Assembly: GCA_964521025.1 (NCBI GenBank)
Contig: CAZFPK010000004.1
Span: 56,399-120,398 of the forward strand
Direction of reading: 5' to 3'
Length of the DNA: 64,000 nt
Source: DRTC01 sp964521025
GTDB taxonomy: Bacteria > Cloacimonadota > Cloacimonadia > Cloacimonadales > TCS61
Shown here: in pieces, positions 9,201 to 16,766 of the stretch
How positions within the stretch are numbered: position 1 is the first letter of the stretch
Layout of the letters: the number at the start of each line of letters is the position of its first letter
The notes under the pieces: generated by a model
Seen by the model: only the letters and a program-made list of their open reading frames with translations
Database searches by the model: none
What the model was told of the DNA's origin: nothing
Program-made: the position numbers and the translations under genes

Positions 9201-11489
9201 TCCGGATACAATTAGTTCTCCATGGATCTGCATGTATTTGCCTGTTTCAAATTTCACATTCACATTGTCGGAAATTATTAAAACTCCACTGGCATTTATC
9301 GTGGGAGCATAAGTGATAATATAATCAGCAGAGACATCATTCCAGAAAACACTATCATTTGTAGAACCGCCGTAAACCTGTATTCCTTCCTCATTGGTAT
9401 TACCTGTTGTCGGGATATTTCCATCCGACGATACGGAGGGATATGAATCTACATCCATTGTTAATCCCCAACTATTTCCGTTGATCGTGTTTCCTGCTCC
9501 AATATGGAATTCACCTGTATAGTTCATATATATTGCTCCTTGCGGATCGGAATGTCCGGTTATGATCTGGTTGGAAATGCTCGGATCGGTGCAGTCTGTG
9601 AAATGCAGACCTTCATTATTATTATTCTGGATCGTATTGGCAACGGACAAAGTCGGAGAAGTTGCCCCGGTTGCGTAGATTCCATAATCATTACCCTGGA
9701 TCGTGCAGTGTTCGATTACCGGGAAAGAATTTTCTGCATGTATTCCATAAGCATTGGAATATGTTGCATGTTCGACGGTACAGTATTGTAAAGTTCCGTC
9801 CGAACCTGTCATGTAAAAGAGTCCATACCAGGCATCTTCCGCATCTCGCCTGGAAAAGAGGATTCCGTTTCCGGCAGTTCCATTAGCATTTACAATTCCA
9901 TAATTCTGCAGATATTTTCCATTATCAAACAAGACATTGACATTATCTTCGATTGTTAAAGTTCCTCCTGCACTTACGGTTGGATTTTGTGTTATGATAT
10001 AATCAGCTCCCACATCATACCAGGTCACACTTTCTGTCGTGAATCCTCCATAAACCTGGATTCCATCATCATTTGTATTGCCTGTTGTCGGGATATTTCC
10101 ATTTGAAGATACATTCGGAAATGAGCCGATATTGATAGTCAAACCCCAGGTATTTCCGTTGATCGTATTTCCTTCTCCAATATGGAACTCGCCGGTATTA
10201 TCCATATAAATTGCTCCCTGCGGATCGGAATGTCCGGTTATGGTCTGGTTGGAAATGCTTGGATCTGTGCAATCCGTAAAATGCAATCCTTCAAAATTAT
10301 TGTCCTGTATTGTGTTGGGAACGGACAAAGTTGGAGAAACCGCTCCATTCACATAGATCCCGTAATCATTATTTCTGATGGTGCAGTGTTCTAAAGTCGG
10401 AAAAGACTCCGAAGCATTAACAGCGTAAGAAGTGTAATATGTAGCATACTCTATAGTGCAATATTGCAAAAGTCCATCCGATCCGCTCTGAAAATACAAA
10501 CCATACCACTGATCATCCGGGTCGTTCCTGGAAAATAGAATTCCATTGCTGGCAGTTCCGGATACAATTAGTTCTCCATGGATCTGCATGTATTTGCCTG
10601 TTTCAAATTTCACATTCACATTGTCGGAAATTATTAAAACTCCACTGGCATTTATCGTGGGAGCATAAGTGATAATATAATCAGCAGAGACATCATTCCA
10701 GAAAACACTATCATTTGTAGAACCGCCGTAAACCTGTATTCCTTCCTCATTGGTATTACCTGTTGTCGGGATATTTCCATCCGACGATACGGAGGGATAT
10801 GAATCTACATCCATTGTTAATCCCCAACTATTTCCGTTGATCGTGTTTCCTGCTCCAATATGGAATTCACCTGTATAGTTCATATATATTGCTCCTTGCG
10901 GATCGGAATGTCCGGTTATGATCTGGTTGGAAATGCTCGGATCGGTGCAGTTGTAAAAATATAGACCTTCATTGTTATTGTTCTGGATCGTATTGGAAAC
11001 TGATAAAGTCGGGGATGTTGAATCCGTGTAATATATTCCGTAATCATTATTTTGAATTATGCAGTTTTCTATGGAAGGTATGGAATCATTGCAGTAAACT
11101 CCATAAGCAGTATAATATGTTGCATACTCGATTGTGCAATAATGTAAGGAACTGATCACCGCTTCATAGAAATAGATGCCATACCATTCATCGTCAGGGT
11201 CTCGCCGGGTGAAAGTTATTCCTGATCCTGCTGTTCCGTTAGCGGTCAATCTTCCGTAAGCCTGGATATATGAACCATTATCCATGAGAACCATACACCC
11301 ATCTTCGATAGTTAAGCCGGCGTCATCACTGATCTGCACGGATCCAATAACAATATGCGGATTATCAGCAGCATACCAGGTAACATTCACACCGGAATAT
11401 GTTACATTTTCATGGATGATCGCTTGTATCGATGATGTACAAAATAACAGGATTAATCCAATAACTACATTTGTTTTTACAAGGTTCAT
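6279..11489 (-). CDS. Giant secreted beta-helix protein with seven ~226-residue modules and an FN3-like C-terminus
   Basis: A 1736-residue protein. The ATG is preceded by AGGAGG. The signal peptide is MNLVKTNVVIGLILLFCTSS, followed by QA. Seven modules can be counted by their 'W[YS][GS]L[YFS][FY]' motif. Each module has a short beta-sandwich-like start ('ADYIITQNPTVSAGGTLTIEDNV'), a 'NGTAGNGILFSRRD' turn, then beta-helix coils ('LQYCTIEYATY', 'NNDYGIY') and 'GNTNDDGIQVYGG'. Modules 2+3 and 4+5 are a tandem duplication at DNA level. An FN3-like module (~residues 1660-1736) ends 'EKKFYRVTAEN'. No catalytic motif or sorting domain of the FlgD type was seen. A surface adhesin or structural repeat protein is my inference. 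Confidence 0.85.
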   Translation of the reverse strand: MNLVKTNVVIGLILLFCTSSIQAIIHENVTYSGVNVTWYAADNPHIVIGSVQISDDAGLTIEDGCMVLMDNGSYIQAYGRLTANGTAGSGITFTRRDPDDEWYGIYFYEAVISSLHYCTIEYATYYTAYGVYCNDSIPSIENCIIQNNDYGIYYTDSTSPTLSVSNTIQNNNNEGLYFYNCTDPSISNQIITGHSDPQGAIYMNYTGEFHIGAGNTINGNSWGLTMDVDSYPSVSSDGNIPTTGNTNEEGIQVYGGSTNDSVFWNDVSADYIITYAPTINASGVLIISDNVNVKFETGKYMQIHGELIVSGTASNGILFSRNDPDDQWYGLYFQSGSDGLLQYCTIEYATYYTSYAVNASESFPTLEHCTIRNNDYGIYVNGAVSPTLSVPNTIQDNNFEGLHFTDCTDPSISNQTITGHSDPQGAIYMDNTGEFHIGEGNTINGNTWGLTINIGSFPNVSSNGNIPTTGNTNDDGIQVYGGFTTESVTWYDVGADYIITQNPTVSAGGTLTIEDNVNVLFDNGKYLQNYGIVNANGTAGNGILFSRRDAEDAWYGLFYMTGSDGTLQYCTVEHATYSNAYGIHAENSFPVIEHCTIQGNDYGIYATGATSPTLSVANTIQNNNNEGLHFTDCTDPSISNQIITGHSDPQGAIYMNYTGEFHIGAGNTINGNSWGLTMDVDSYPSVSSDGNIPTTGNTNEEGIQVYGGSTNDSVFWNDVSADYIITYAPTINASGVLIISDNVNVKFETGKYMQIHGELIVSGTASNGILFSRNDPDDQWYGLYFQSGSDGLLQYCTIEYATYYTSYAVNASESFPTLEHCTIRNNDYGIYVNGAVSPTLSVPNTIQDNNFEGLHFTDCTDPSISNQTITGHSDPQGAIYMDNTGEFHIGEGNTINGNTWGLTINIGSFPNVSSNGNIPTTGNTNDDGIQVYGGFTTESVTWYDVGADYIITQNPTVSAGGTLTIEDNVNVLFDNGKYLQNYGIVNANGTAGNGILFSRRDAEDAWYGLFYMTGSDGTLQYCTVEHATYSNAYGIHAENSFPVIEHCTIQGNDYGIYATGATSPTLSVANTIQNNNNEGLHFTDCTNPDISNQTITGHSDPQGAIYMLGTGEFHIGEGNSITGNSWGLTIDIGSYPDLSSNGNIPAAGNTNDDGIQVYGGSTTESVTWFDVGEDFIITQNPTINSGGSLTVVENVVVRFENGRYFNIYGTMNVNGTAGNEVLFTRRHIDDEWYSLYFMSDSNGDLNYATLEYATYSSTSYAVNANDPASLSLDNCLLQNNDYGFFGDNANVSLTNNYFQNNTDTHGEGIHFRNTINPVIGTGNVCSGNKIGIHLRDCSSPNFNVTTVDDNTDCGVYFEECSTLGFINDLTLYNNGTYGAFRFKDSGDFTINASTTIGGIGNENNYPLSIDCGSFPTAASSIPTTGNTNNAIRVTSGSSDKTGTWFNFSGLDHHINGTPEVNGELTIAAANTLKFYNSVSLYVNGTLNVSGSSGNRVLMTRFDESHAWSGLSFLYDSTGDLDYCTVEHATYSTGKGVSANTPTSLSFDHCILQNNDRGFSGTNASPDFISNNEIIDNNQYGIYLTGASEPTFGSELTEWNDIYGNGTYDLYNGTSDITASYIYWGTIVQAEIDANIYDENDNASLGLVTFIPYTNATHDEELGLSISAPENLTIWIDAGDVHLFWDAVAEATSYNIYTADDDDPYGTFSPIDSTAETEWSEPVGANEKKFYRVTAEN
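8233..10944. repeat. 1356-bp in-frame tandem duplication inside the giant beta-helix gene
   Basis: Segments 8233-9588 and 9589-10944 match base for base everywhere I compared them, with a fixed offset of 1356 bp (452 codons). Beyond the outer edges the sequences diverge at once (e.g. around 8221-8232, and GTGCAG followed by different bases at 9595 and 10951). Each copy holds two diverged ~678-bp modules, so the unit duplicated was a two-module block. Confidence 0.85.
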
Positions 11490-11502
11490 TCTTTTCCTCC
11501 TG

Positions 11503-11530
11503 TATCACCACCGTTCCGGTGGTTTTTTTT
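11503..11530. repeat. CACCACCG/CGGTGGT hairpin just upstream of the ribosome site
   Basis: Stem ACCACCG-TTC-CGGTGGT. On the minus strand it sits a few bases upstream of the AGGAGG serving the gene at 11489. The same stem occurs twice above the gene at 14628 and once near 29910. On the plus strand it is followed by eight Ts. Confidence 0.65.
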
Positions 11531-11808
11531 CCATATTTTTTCCATCCTACAGCTGCCGGATGGGATTACTGTATTTCAGACACGACTTGCTACGAAGTGC
11601 GAGTTGTGACGGATTCATTATCAATGATTAGATTCCGGAGTCGCATTCTTCGGCAATTACCGGAAGATGAAATCCAATTAATCCCATACCTTAAGGAGTG
11701 GGCTATTGATTAAATATTTTTCAATCAATAGCCCCATTCTTTGGGGAGGGGGAGAATTGAATCAAAACTCAAGTCCAGTCTTGCTCTGCTCTCCTGAACT
11801 CAAGTCTT
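11531..11808. repeat. Gene-free stretch with REP-like palindromes
   Basis: Holds a CCATCC...GGATGG palindrome ending GATTAC (11542-11569), a CGGCAATTACCGG core (~11650), a long hairpin with 12-bp arms (GGGCTATTGATT / AATCAATAGCCC, ~11700-11735), and an 'ACTCAAGTCC...GAACTCAAGTC' repeat at 11765-11808 that recurs near 16715 and 21524. No ORF with coding character. Any promoter for the gene at 11489 would lie here, but I could not identify one. Confidence 0.5.
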
Positions 11809-14628
11809 TTAATTCACCGCTTTCACATAATAAAATTTCTTCTCATCCGATGATATATCAGTATCGGTCCAATCCGTAACCGTAATTCCCGTTTCTTCCG
11901 TGTTCCACAATTCATAAGATAGAGAAGGATCTGTCGATGAGAAAATAGAATAGGAAATCGCTTCCGGAACTTCATCCCACTGGATAAACGCTCCGTTGTA
12001 GGTGATCGTGATCGTAACATTTTCAGGAGCAGCAGGCGGAGTTGCTTCCGGTTCTTCCCAATCGTCTGCTCCAGGGCCGCCGTAACTTCCCATATCAGCA
12101 GTTACAGTTCCCAGCGCGGGATAGAGAGCATAACCGGGATTTTCCGGGTCTTCCGGATCATTATAAGCAGGATCGGGATTTCCGGCATCTACGCAGAGAG
12201 ATGCAGGTGAGAGATGATAATCACCATTATCCGGATCGATGAATTCGGGCGGAACATCGATATTTCCTTCACCTTCGCAGCCGCCGGCAATATTGCAATA
12301 AGTTGCGGTAAAGTAATCGTATCTTCCCGCATAAGGAGAAAATTCATAAATTTCATCACAGACGATGCAATCGATCAAATCGACCGTAAAGGGCATCATA
12401 TCCCCAAATATATAAATTCCGTCACCATCGAAAACAGCAACATTATCACAGATCACACAATTGGTGAGAGTAGTGGTCATACACATTTCCACATAAATTC
12501 CACCGCCGTTGTCCGCCGTGTTTTCATAGATATTAACATTGTTCAATTCAGCACTTAAACCCATCTGACTCAAACCACCGCCGTTCATAGCAGTATTGGA
12601 ATAGATATTTCCGTTATTTATCAGGATGGATGAATTGATCGTGCATTCGATACCGCCGCCGTAAACATCGGAATGATTGTCATAAACATCGACATTAGCA
12701 AGATCGATGCCGGAATCCCAGGCACAGTAAATTCCTCCTCCTCCTTCCGATGCATAATTATCTCTAACATAAGCAGTCTGCATTGTAAGACTTGAATAAT
12801 CGGTGCAGTAAACTCCACCACCGTAAGTCGATGAACCGTTCATAACAGTAACATTTTCAATTGTAACAGATTCATCTCCATCCAGGTAGAGAACAGGATT
12901 GTTATCCTGGGCATCCAACCAGACATTTTCTCTGTTACTGCCGGAAATTGTAACAAATTCTTTGCAGTTTAGAGGGTAATTTTCAGCAGAAAATCCGTAT
13001 GAATATGTTCCGCCGGCAAGATATATCGTGTGGGGATTTCCTGCATCTGCTTCGATTTTGGTCAACGCTTTGGTGATTGTTTTGAGTGGATTGTCCGCAT
13101 CGAGTCCGGAGTTTAAATCCGATCCGTCAAAAGAACTGACATAAAGGTCTGCTGATACCTGGGTTTCAATGCTGTTCAAAATGGAGAAAGTGAAATCTCC
13201 AATCGGATGAGCAAAATAATCATTCGGATTAGCAACTGTGAAATAATCCACATTAACATTTATCGGAGCAGAACTTCCATAAGAATAAAGGTCATTTCCG
13301 GAACCAGCAATATTGGAATACAGGTTACAGCGACCGAACAGATTAAAATTAGCACCGGCATTAGTTCCAAAATAAATTCCGCCACCTTTGAGCGACTTGT
13401 TATCGATGATAGTAGATTCTTCCAGAGACGGGAAGGAATAATAATCGAGTTGGATTCCGCCGCCAGTTTCGGAGGATGTATTGCCCTCTACTTCAGAATC
13501 ATAAAGGTAAAAATTGGAATCATACCCGCAAATTCCACCGCCTTTGTTACCTGCGATATTATCATAAATATCATTATAGAAAATATTCGGATCTGCTTCA
13601 TAAATATAAATTCCACCACCGGAATTTCCTGCTTCGTTTTCATAAATTTCGGAATTCCTGATATCTGCATCACAATTTGTGTAGCAGTAGATGCCGCCGC
13701 CATACCAGTTGGCATAATTATCCCGGATTTCATAATTATGAATATCAGGACTACAGTTGTTATAACAGGCAATTCCTCCACCGTATCCTGCTGAATTATC
13801 ATTGATTATTACATCGGTGGAATTGAGTGTTACTGTTTGATAGAGATACATTCCGCCACCATAACCAATATCTGCACTGTTATTGCTGATGATCACAGTT
13901 TCAAGGGTAACTTCGGAGTTCGTTCCGATATAAAGTCCGCCGCCGTAACCATGACAGGTATTATTATCGATCAGGACATCGGTCATCGTTACTGTAGAAC
14001 TCCAATCGATGTTCATACCGCCGGTCTGTTCAGCATCATTATTAAGGATATCGACATTTTCCAAGGTCATCGTATTGGATTGATGGCAATCGATGCCACC
14101 GCTTTGATTGGCATAATTATCAGAAACTATCACATCTGTCAGAGTTAGTTCGGAAAATGAAGCATAAATACCACCGCCATCGCTGGAAGCACTGTTGTCG
14201 TGAATATTACAATTGTTCAGTTGAACTTCTGCATAATAACAGTTGATCCCGCCACCATCAACTGCTTCTCCATCTGTTATTTCACAATAATTGAGAACGG
14301 AAGCAGGTTGTGTGTTGATTATCGTTTGATAGAAATACAATCCTTTCCAACCAACAAACAGCGGATTGAAAGCCATGAAAGTGATCATATTATCGTCGAT
14401 TCCGTTTGCCAAAAGTTGTCCTCGAATACGGAATTCATAATAATCATCGAATATGACAACTACACCTGCTTCGATTGTTAGAACTTCATCAACCGGAATA
14501 TTTGTATCACCAATAATGTGATACGGACTTCCAGCCAGATTCCAGGTGCCGTTCACATCTCCGGAAATATCTGTTGCGAAGATACTTCCTGCCATTAAAA
14601 CTAATACGAATAAAACATACTTTTTCAT
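11809..14628 (-). CDS. Secreted beta-helix protein with 'GGGIY' coils and FN3-like C-terminus
   Basis: A 939-residue protein with start ATG behind AGGAGG and signal peptide MKKYVLFVLVLMAGSIFATD. It opens with a short 'SGDVNGTWNLAGSPYHIIGDT' block shared with its neighbours. Two beta-helix domains built from 'DNSA...GGGIYC' coils (a pattern like chlamydial Pmp / choice-of-anchor repeats) are separated at ~residues 500-580 by a DUF1565-like segment ('DLYVSSFDGSDLNSGLDADNPLKTITKAL'). A 'SLCVDAGNPDPAYNDPEDPENPG' stretch follows. The terminal FN3-like module (~865-939) ends 'SSDEKKFYYVKAVN'. The role is inferred to be cell-surface; no enzyme active site was recognised. Confidence 0.83.
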   Translation of the reverse strand: MKKYVLFVLVLMAGSIFATDISGDVNGTWNLAGSPYHIIGDTNIPVDEVLTIEAGVVVIFDDYYEFRIRGQLLANGIDDNMITFMAFNPLFVGWKGLYFYQTIINTQPASVLNYCEITDGEAVDGGGINCYYAEVQLNNCNIHDNSASSDGGGIYASFSELTLTDVIVSDNYANQSGGIDCHQSNTMTLENVDILNNDAEQTGGMNIDWSSTVTMTDVLIDNNTCHGYGGGLYIGTNSEVTLETVIISNNSADIGYGGGMYLYQTVTLNSTDVIINDNSAGYGGGIACYNNCSPDIHNYEIRDNYANWYGGGIYCYTNCDADIRNSEIYENEAGNSGGGIYIYEADPNIFYNDIYDNIAGNKGGGICGYDSNFYLYDSEVEGNTSSETGGGIQLDYYSFPSLEESTIIDNKSLKGGGIYFGTNAGANFNLFGRCNLYSNIAGSGNDLYSYGSSAPINVNVDYFTVANPNDYFAHPIGDFTFSILNSIETQVSADLYVSSFDGSDLNSGLDADNPLKTITKALTKIEADAGNPHTIYLAGGTYSYGFSAENYPLNCKEFVTISGSNRENVWLDAQDNNPVLYLDGDESVTIENVTVMNGSSTYGGGVYCTDYSSLTMQTAYVRDNYASEGGGGIYCAWDSGIDLANVDVYDNHSDVYGGGIECTINSSILINNGNIYSNTAMNGGGLSQMGLSAELNNVNIYENTADNGGGIYVEMCMTTTLTNCVICDNVAVFDGDGIYIFGDMMPFTVDLIDCIVCDEIYEFSPYAGRYDYFTATYCNIAGGCEGEGNIDVPPEFIDPDNGDYHLSPASLCVDAGNPDPAYNDPEDPENPGYALYPALGTVTADMGSYGGPGADDWEEPEATPPAAPENVTITITYNGAFIQWDEVPEAISYSIFSSTDPSLSYELWNTEETGITVTDWTDTDISSDEKKFYYVKAVN

Positions 14629-14638
14629 TTTTCCTCCT

Positions 14639-14696
14639 GAATCACCACCTGTTCGGTGGTTTCATTTTTTTTGTATCACCACCGTCCCGGTGGTTT
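14639..14696. repeat. Two CACCACC/GGTGGT hairpins above the 14628 start
   Basis: Stems ACCACC-TGTTC-GGTGGT (~14643-14660) and ACCACCG-TCC-CGGTGGT (~14678-14694), each flanked by GTAT/GAT and a T-run on the plus strand. The inner one lies right before the AGGAGG of the minus-strand gene at 14628, reproducing the leader of the gene at 11489. Confidence 0.6.
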
Positions 14697-14723
14697 TTCC
14701 TTTTTTATTTGAATGATGCAATT

Positions 14724-14864
14724 CCCATCGAGACGATGGGGTTACTGAATCGCAATCAATTCTGATTGCGTTATCTCTTGTTCGTAAATTCTATTTGGGA
14801 ATATTTGGTAGATCGCATATTTTTTCATAATGTGAATTTTTCACAGAATACAATTCTGTGCTAC
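14724..14864. repeat. Three REP-like palindromes in an intergenic stretch
   Basis: CCCATCGAGACGATGGGG followed by TTAC (14724-14745); CGCAATCAATTCTGATTGCG (14751-14770); and CACAGAATACAATTCTGTG followed by CTAC (14842-14864). Read on the minus strand the first and third have a GTAA or GTAG head directly before the palindrome. The last one abuts the stop of the gene ending at 14866. No coding sequence is seen between 14629 and 14865. Confidence 0.6.
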
Positions 14865-14865
14865 A

Positions 14866-16596
14866 TTAATTCTCTGCAGTCACACAATAAAATTTCTTAA
14901 CTCCTGATGCTGATTCACTCCATTCGGTTGTAGTTAATCCCGATTGTTCCAGATTGGAAAATGTTCCATAAGGATCTGTATCGCTGTAAACATTATAGGA
15001 AGTTGCGCCTGTTACTTCATCCCAGAAGATAGTTACTGTTCCCGAAGAATAAGTAATAGTTACATTTTCCGGAGCAGAAAGTCCTGATTGATTGTAATAA
15101 AATGCTCCCATATCATTTCTGGTTCCGTCCGGATCGAGAGGAGAAGCAGGATTTCCGGTATCGATGCAGGGAGATTTAGTTTCATCATTAACGGGAAAAT
15201 TATCCCAGGAGAGATGAAAATCTCCCTCTACCGCATTTTCCAATAAAGGATCAGCATCGATACATCCCGTGCTGAACCAGGGCTGTCCTGTTCCATCTTC
15301 GATATTGGAATATGTCGCTGTCACAGTTTGTGCTCCGGAAAAGGATAATGACGGAAATGTGCTACTATTAAGAATATTATTAGAGAAATTTGCACCTGAG
15401 GAAGGATTATCAAAATAAAGATAGACATCACCACCGTCAGTTGCTGTATTTGCATAAAATGTATTGTTATGTAAATCTAAATATCCTGAAGTAGTCGATA
15501 TACACAATCCACCTCCGGAAGCAGTCGATTCGTTTTCATTAAAAACATTATGGTCTATCGTTACAATTCCTGAATCAAGAAATATGTTTGCACCCCCTCC
15601 TACTTGATTTGAAAAATTATTTGTAAAAGTATTGCTCCAAACATTTATTGTTCCACCATTGTGGTTTATCCACAAAGCACCGCCTTGCCAGACAGAACTA
15701 TTCTCAAGAAATGTATTTTCCGATAAATTGATTGTGCCGGATTCGATCTCGATATAAGTTGCTCCTCCGCTGCCGGCATCGGCGGCAGAATTCCCTGATG
15801 ATGTATTTTGGTTATAATCGACTGAAGTATTTCCTCCCGGACACCTGATCCAGCAACCTCCTCCGAATTCTTCGGCGATGTTATTGTTAAATATATTGGA
15901 TTCGACGACAATAGTAGAATTACTTCCCAATGGATATAACATTGCTCCGGCTGCATCTCTTTCTGCTGTATTTTCTTCGAAAGTGCAGCCAATAACTCTT
16001 ATCTCGGTTCCGATTCCTTCTGTTTGGACGAAGAGACCTCCGGCAGTTCCAAAAGGATATCCTGATGAATTAGGAGATGAGTTTCTATTGAATGTGCAGT
16101 TTGTAACACTGATATTTCCTCCGATCGAATACAGGTTTGCTCCACCACATACATTATTGGCAGTATTGTCATCGATAGTGCAGTCGTTAAGTCTTATCTC
16201 GGCATTTTGTGTTTCGATATACAAGCCGCCCCCGAAGTCTGCTCTTCCGTGTTCTATATATACTCCTTCAAGGTAGATGTCGCTATTATTTGCAACTGTT
16301 ATAAGTTCCATTATTCTGATCAAATCACCTGCATTTAAAACCGGCGAATCTTCACCTTTTAAGAGAATCGAGTATTCTTCATCAGACCAAAATGTTAATG
16401 TCGAAATGATATTGTATGTTCCTGCTGAAATTATGATTGTGTCATTCTGGGTATTGGTTGATGCTTCATCGAGAGCAATTTGGATTTCTGTGGGATTGTT
16501 TACAATGAAGGTTGATGAGAATAAGATTATAGTGGAAAGAATAGAAAATAGAAAAATTGAAAATATTTTTTTGTTTTTTAATATGAACATTCTCAT
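14866..16596 (-). CDS. Secreted beta-helix protein with FN3-like C-terminus
   Basis: The open frame runs up to 16788, but its first 64 codons overlap the end of the upstream gene out of frame and look non-coding. I place the start at the ATG at 16596, with AAAGG eight bases upstream. This gives 576 residues beginning MRMFILKNKKIFSIFLFSIL, a good signal peptide. The beta-helix part has 'NNTANNVCGGANLY', 'GGGLYIETQ' coils. 'TDADP...PCIDTGNPASPLDPDGTRNDMGAFYYNQSG' leads into an FN3-like module ending 'SGVKKFYCVTAEN'. That module is nearly identical to the C-terminus of the next gene upstream, so one was probably copied from the other. Ligand and function are unknown. Confidence 0.8.
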   Translation of the reverse strand: MRMFILKNKKIFSIFLFSILSTIILFSSTFIVNNPTEIQIALDEASTNTQNDTIIISAGTYNIISTLTFWSDEEYSILLKGEDSPVLNAGDLIRIMELITVANNSDIYLEGVYIEHGRADFGGGLYIETQNAEIRLNDCTIDDNTANNVCGGANLYSIGGNISVTNCTFNRNSSPNSSGYPFGTAGGLFVQTEGIGTEIRVIGCTFEENTAERDAAGAMLYPLGSNSTIVVESNIFNNNIAEEFGGGCWIRCPGGNTSVDYNQNTSSGNSAADAGSGGATYIEIESGTINLSENTFLENSSVWQGGALWINHNGGTINVWSNTFTNNFSNQVGGGANIFLDSGIVTIDHNVFNENESTASGGGLCISTTSGYLDLHNNTFYANTATDGGDVYLYFDNPSSGANFSNNILNSSTFPSLSFSGAQTVTATYSNIEDGTGQPWFSTGCIDADPLLENAVEGDFHLSWDNFPVNDETKSPCIDTGNPASPLDPDGTRNDMGAFYYNQSGLSAPENVTITYSSGTVTIFWDEVTGATSYNVYSDTDPYGTFSNLEQSGLTTTEWSESASGVKKFYCVTAEN

Positions 16597-16612
16597 TTTT
16601 TTACCTTTAAAT

Positions 16613-16641
16613 ACTTGCCAAATTTCGATAATTTGGCAAGT
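16613..16641. repeat. ACTTGCCAAAT / ATTTGGCAAGT hairpin
   Basis: Eleven-base perfect arms with a 7-nt loop, 17-45 nt upstream of the start at 16596. A similar element (AAACTTCACAAATTT arms) lies at 38991-39023, also in the leader of a secreted-protein gene. It could be a leader structure, a terminator of the upstream gene or a mobile palindrome. Confidence 0.55.
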
Positions 16642-16714
16642 TTTTAAATATTTTGAGGAATGACTGCAGTTCAGTAAAAATAACAATTCCCTGCCAGATG
16701 GAGTTCTGACTTCC

Positions 16715-16765
16715 AACTCAAGTCCATTCTCTCCGGCAATTGCCGGATCTGATGAACTCGAGTCA
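16715..16765. repeat. ACTCAAGTCC...CCGGCAATTGCCGG...ACTCGAGTC dispersed repeat
   Basis: About 50 bp with a perfect CCGGCAATTGCCGG palindrome in the middle and CTCAAGTC/CTCGAGTC motifs at both ends. A diverged copy is at 21524-21573 and a partial copy at 11765-11808. All three lie at the 3' side of minus-strand secreted-protein genes. Confidence 0.6.
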
Positions 16766-16766
16766 T

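Noticed and set aside
13207..13794. Plus-strand open frame of 195 codons opposite the 939-residue protein gene
   Set aside because: Antisense shadow of repetitive beta-helix codons (GAT, ATT, AAT); no protein-like pattern or start signal.
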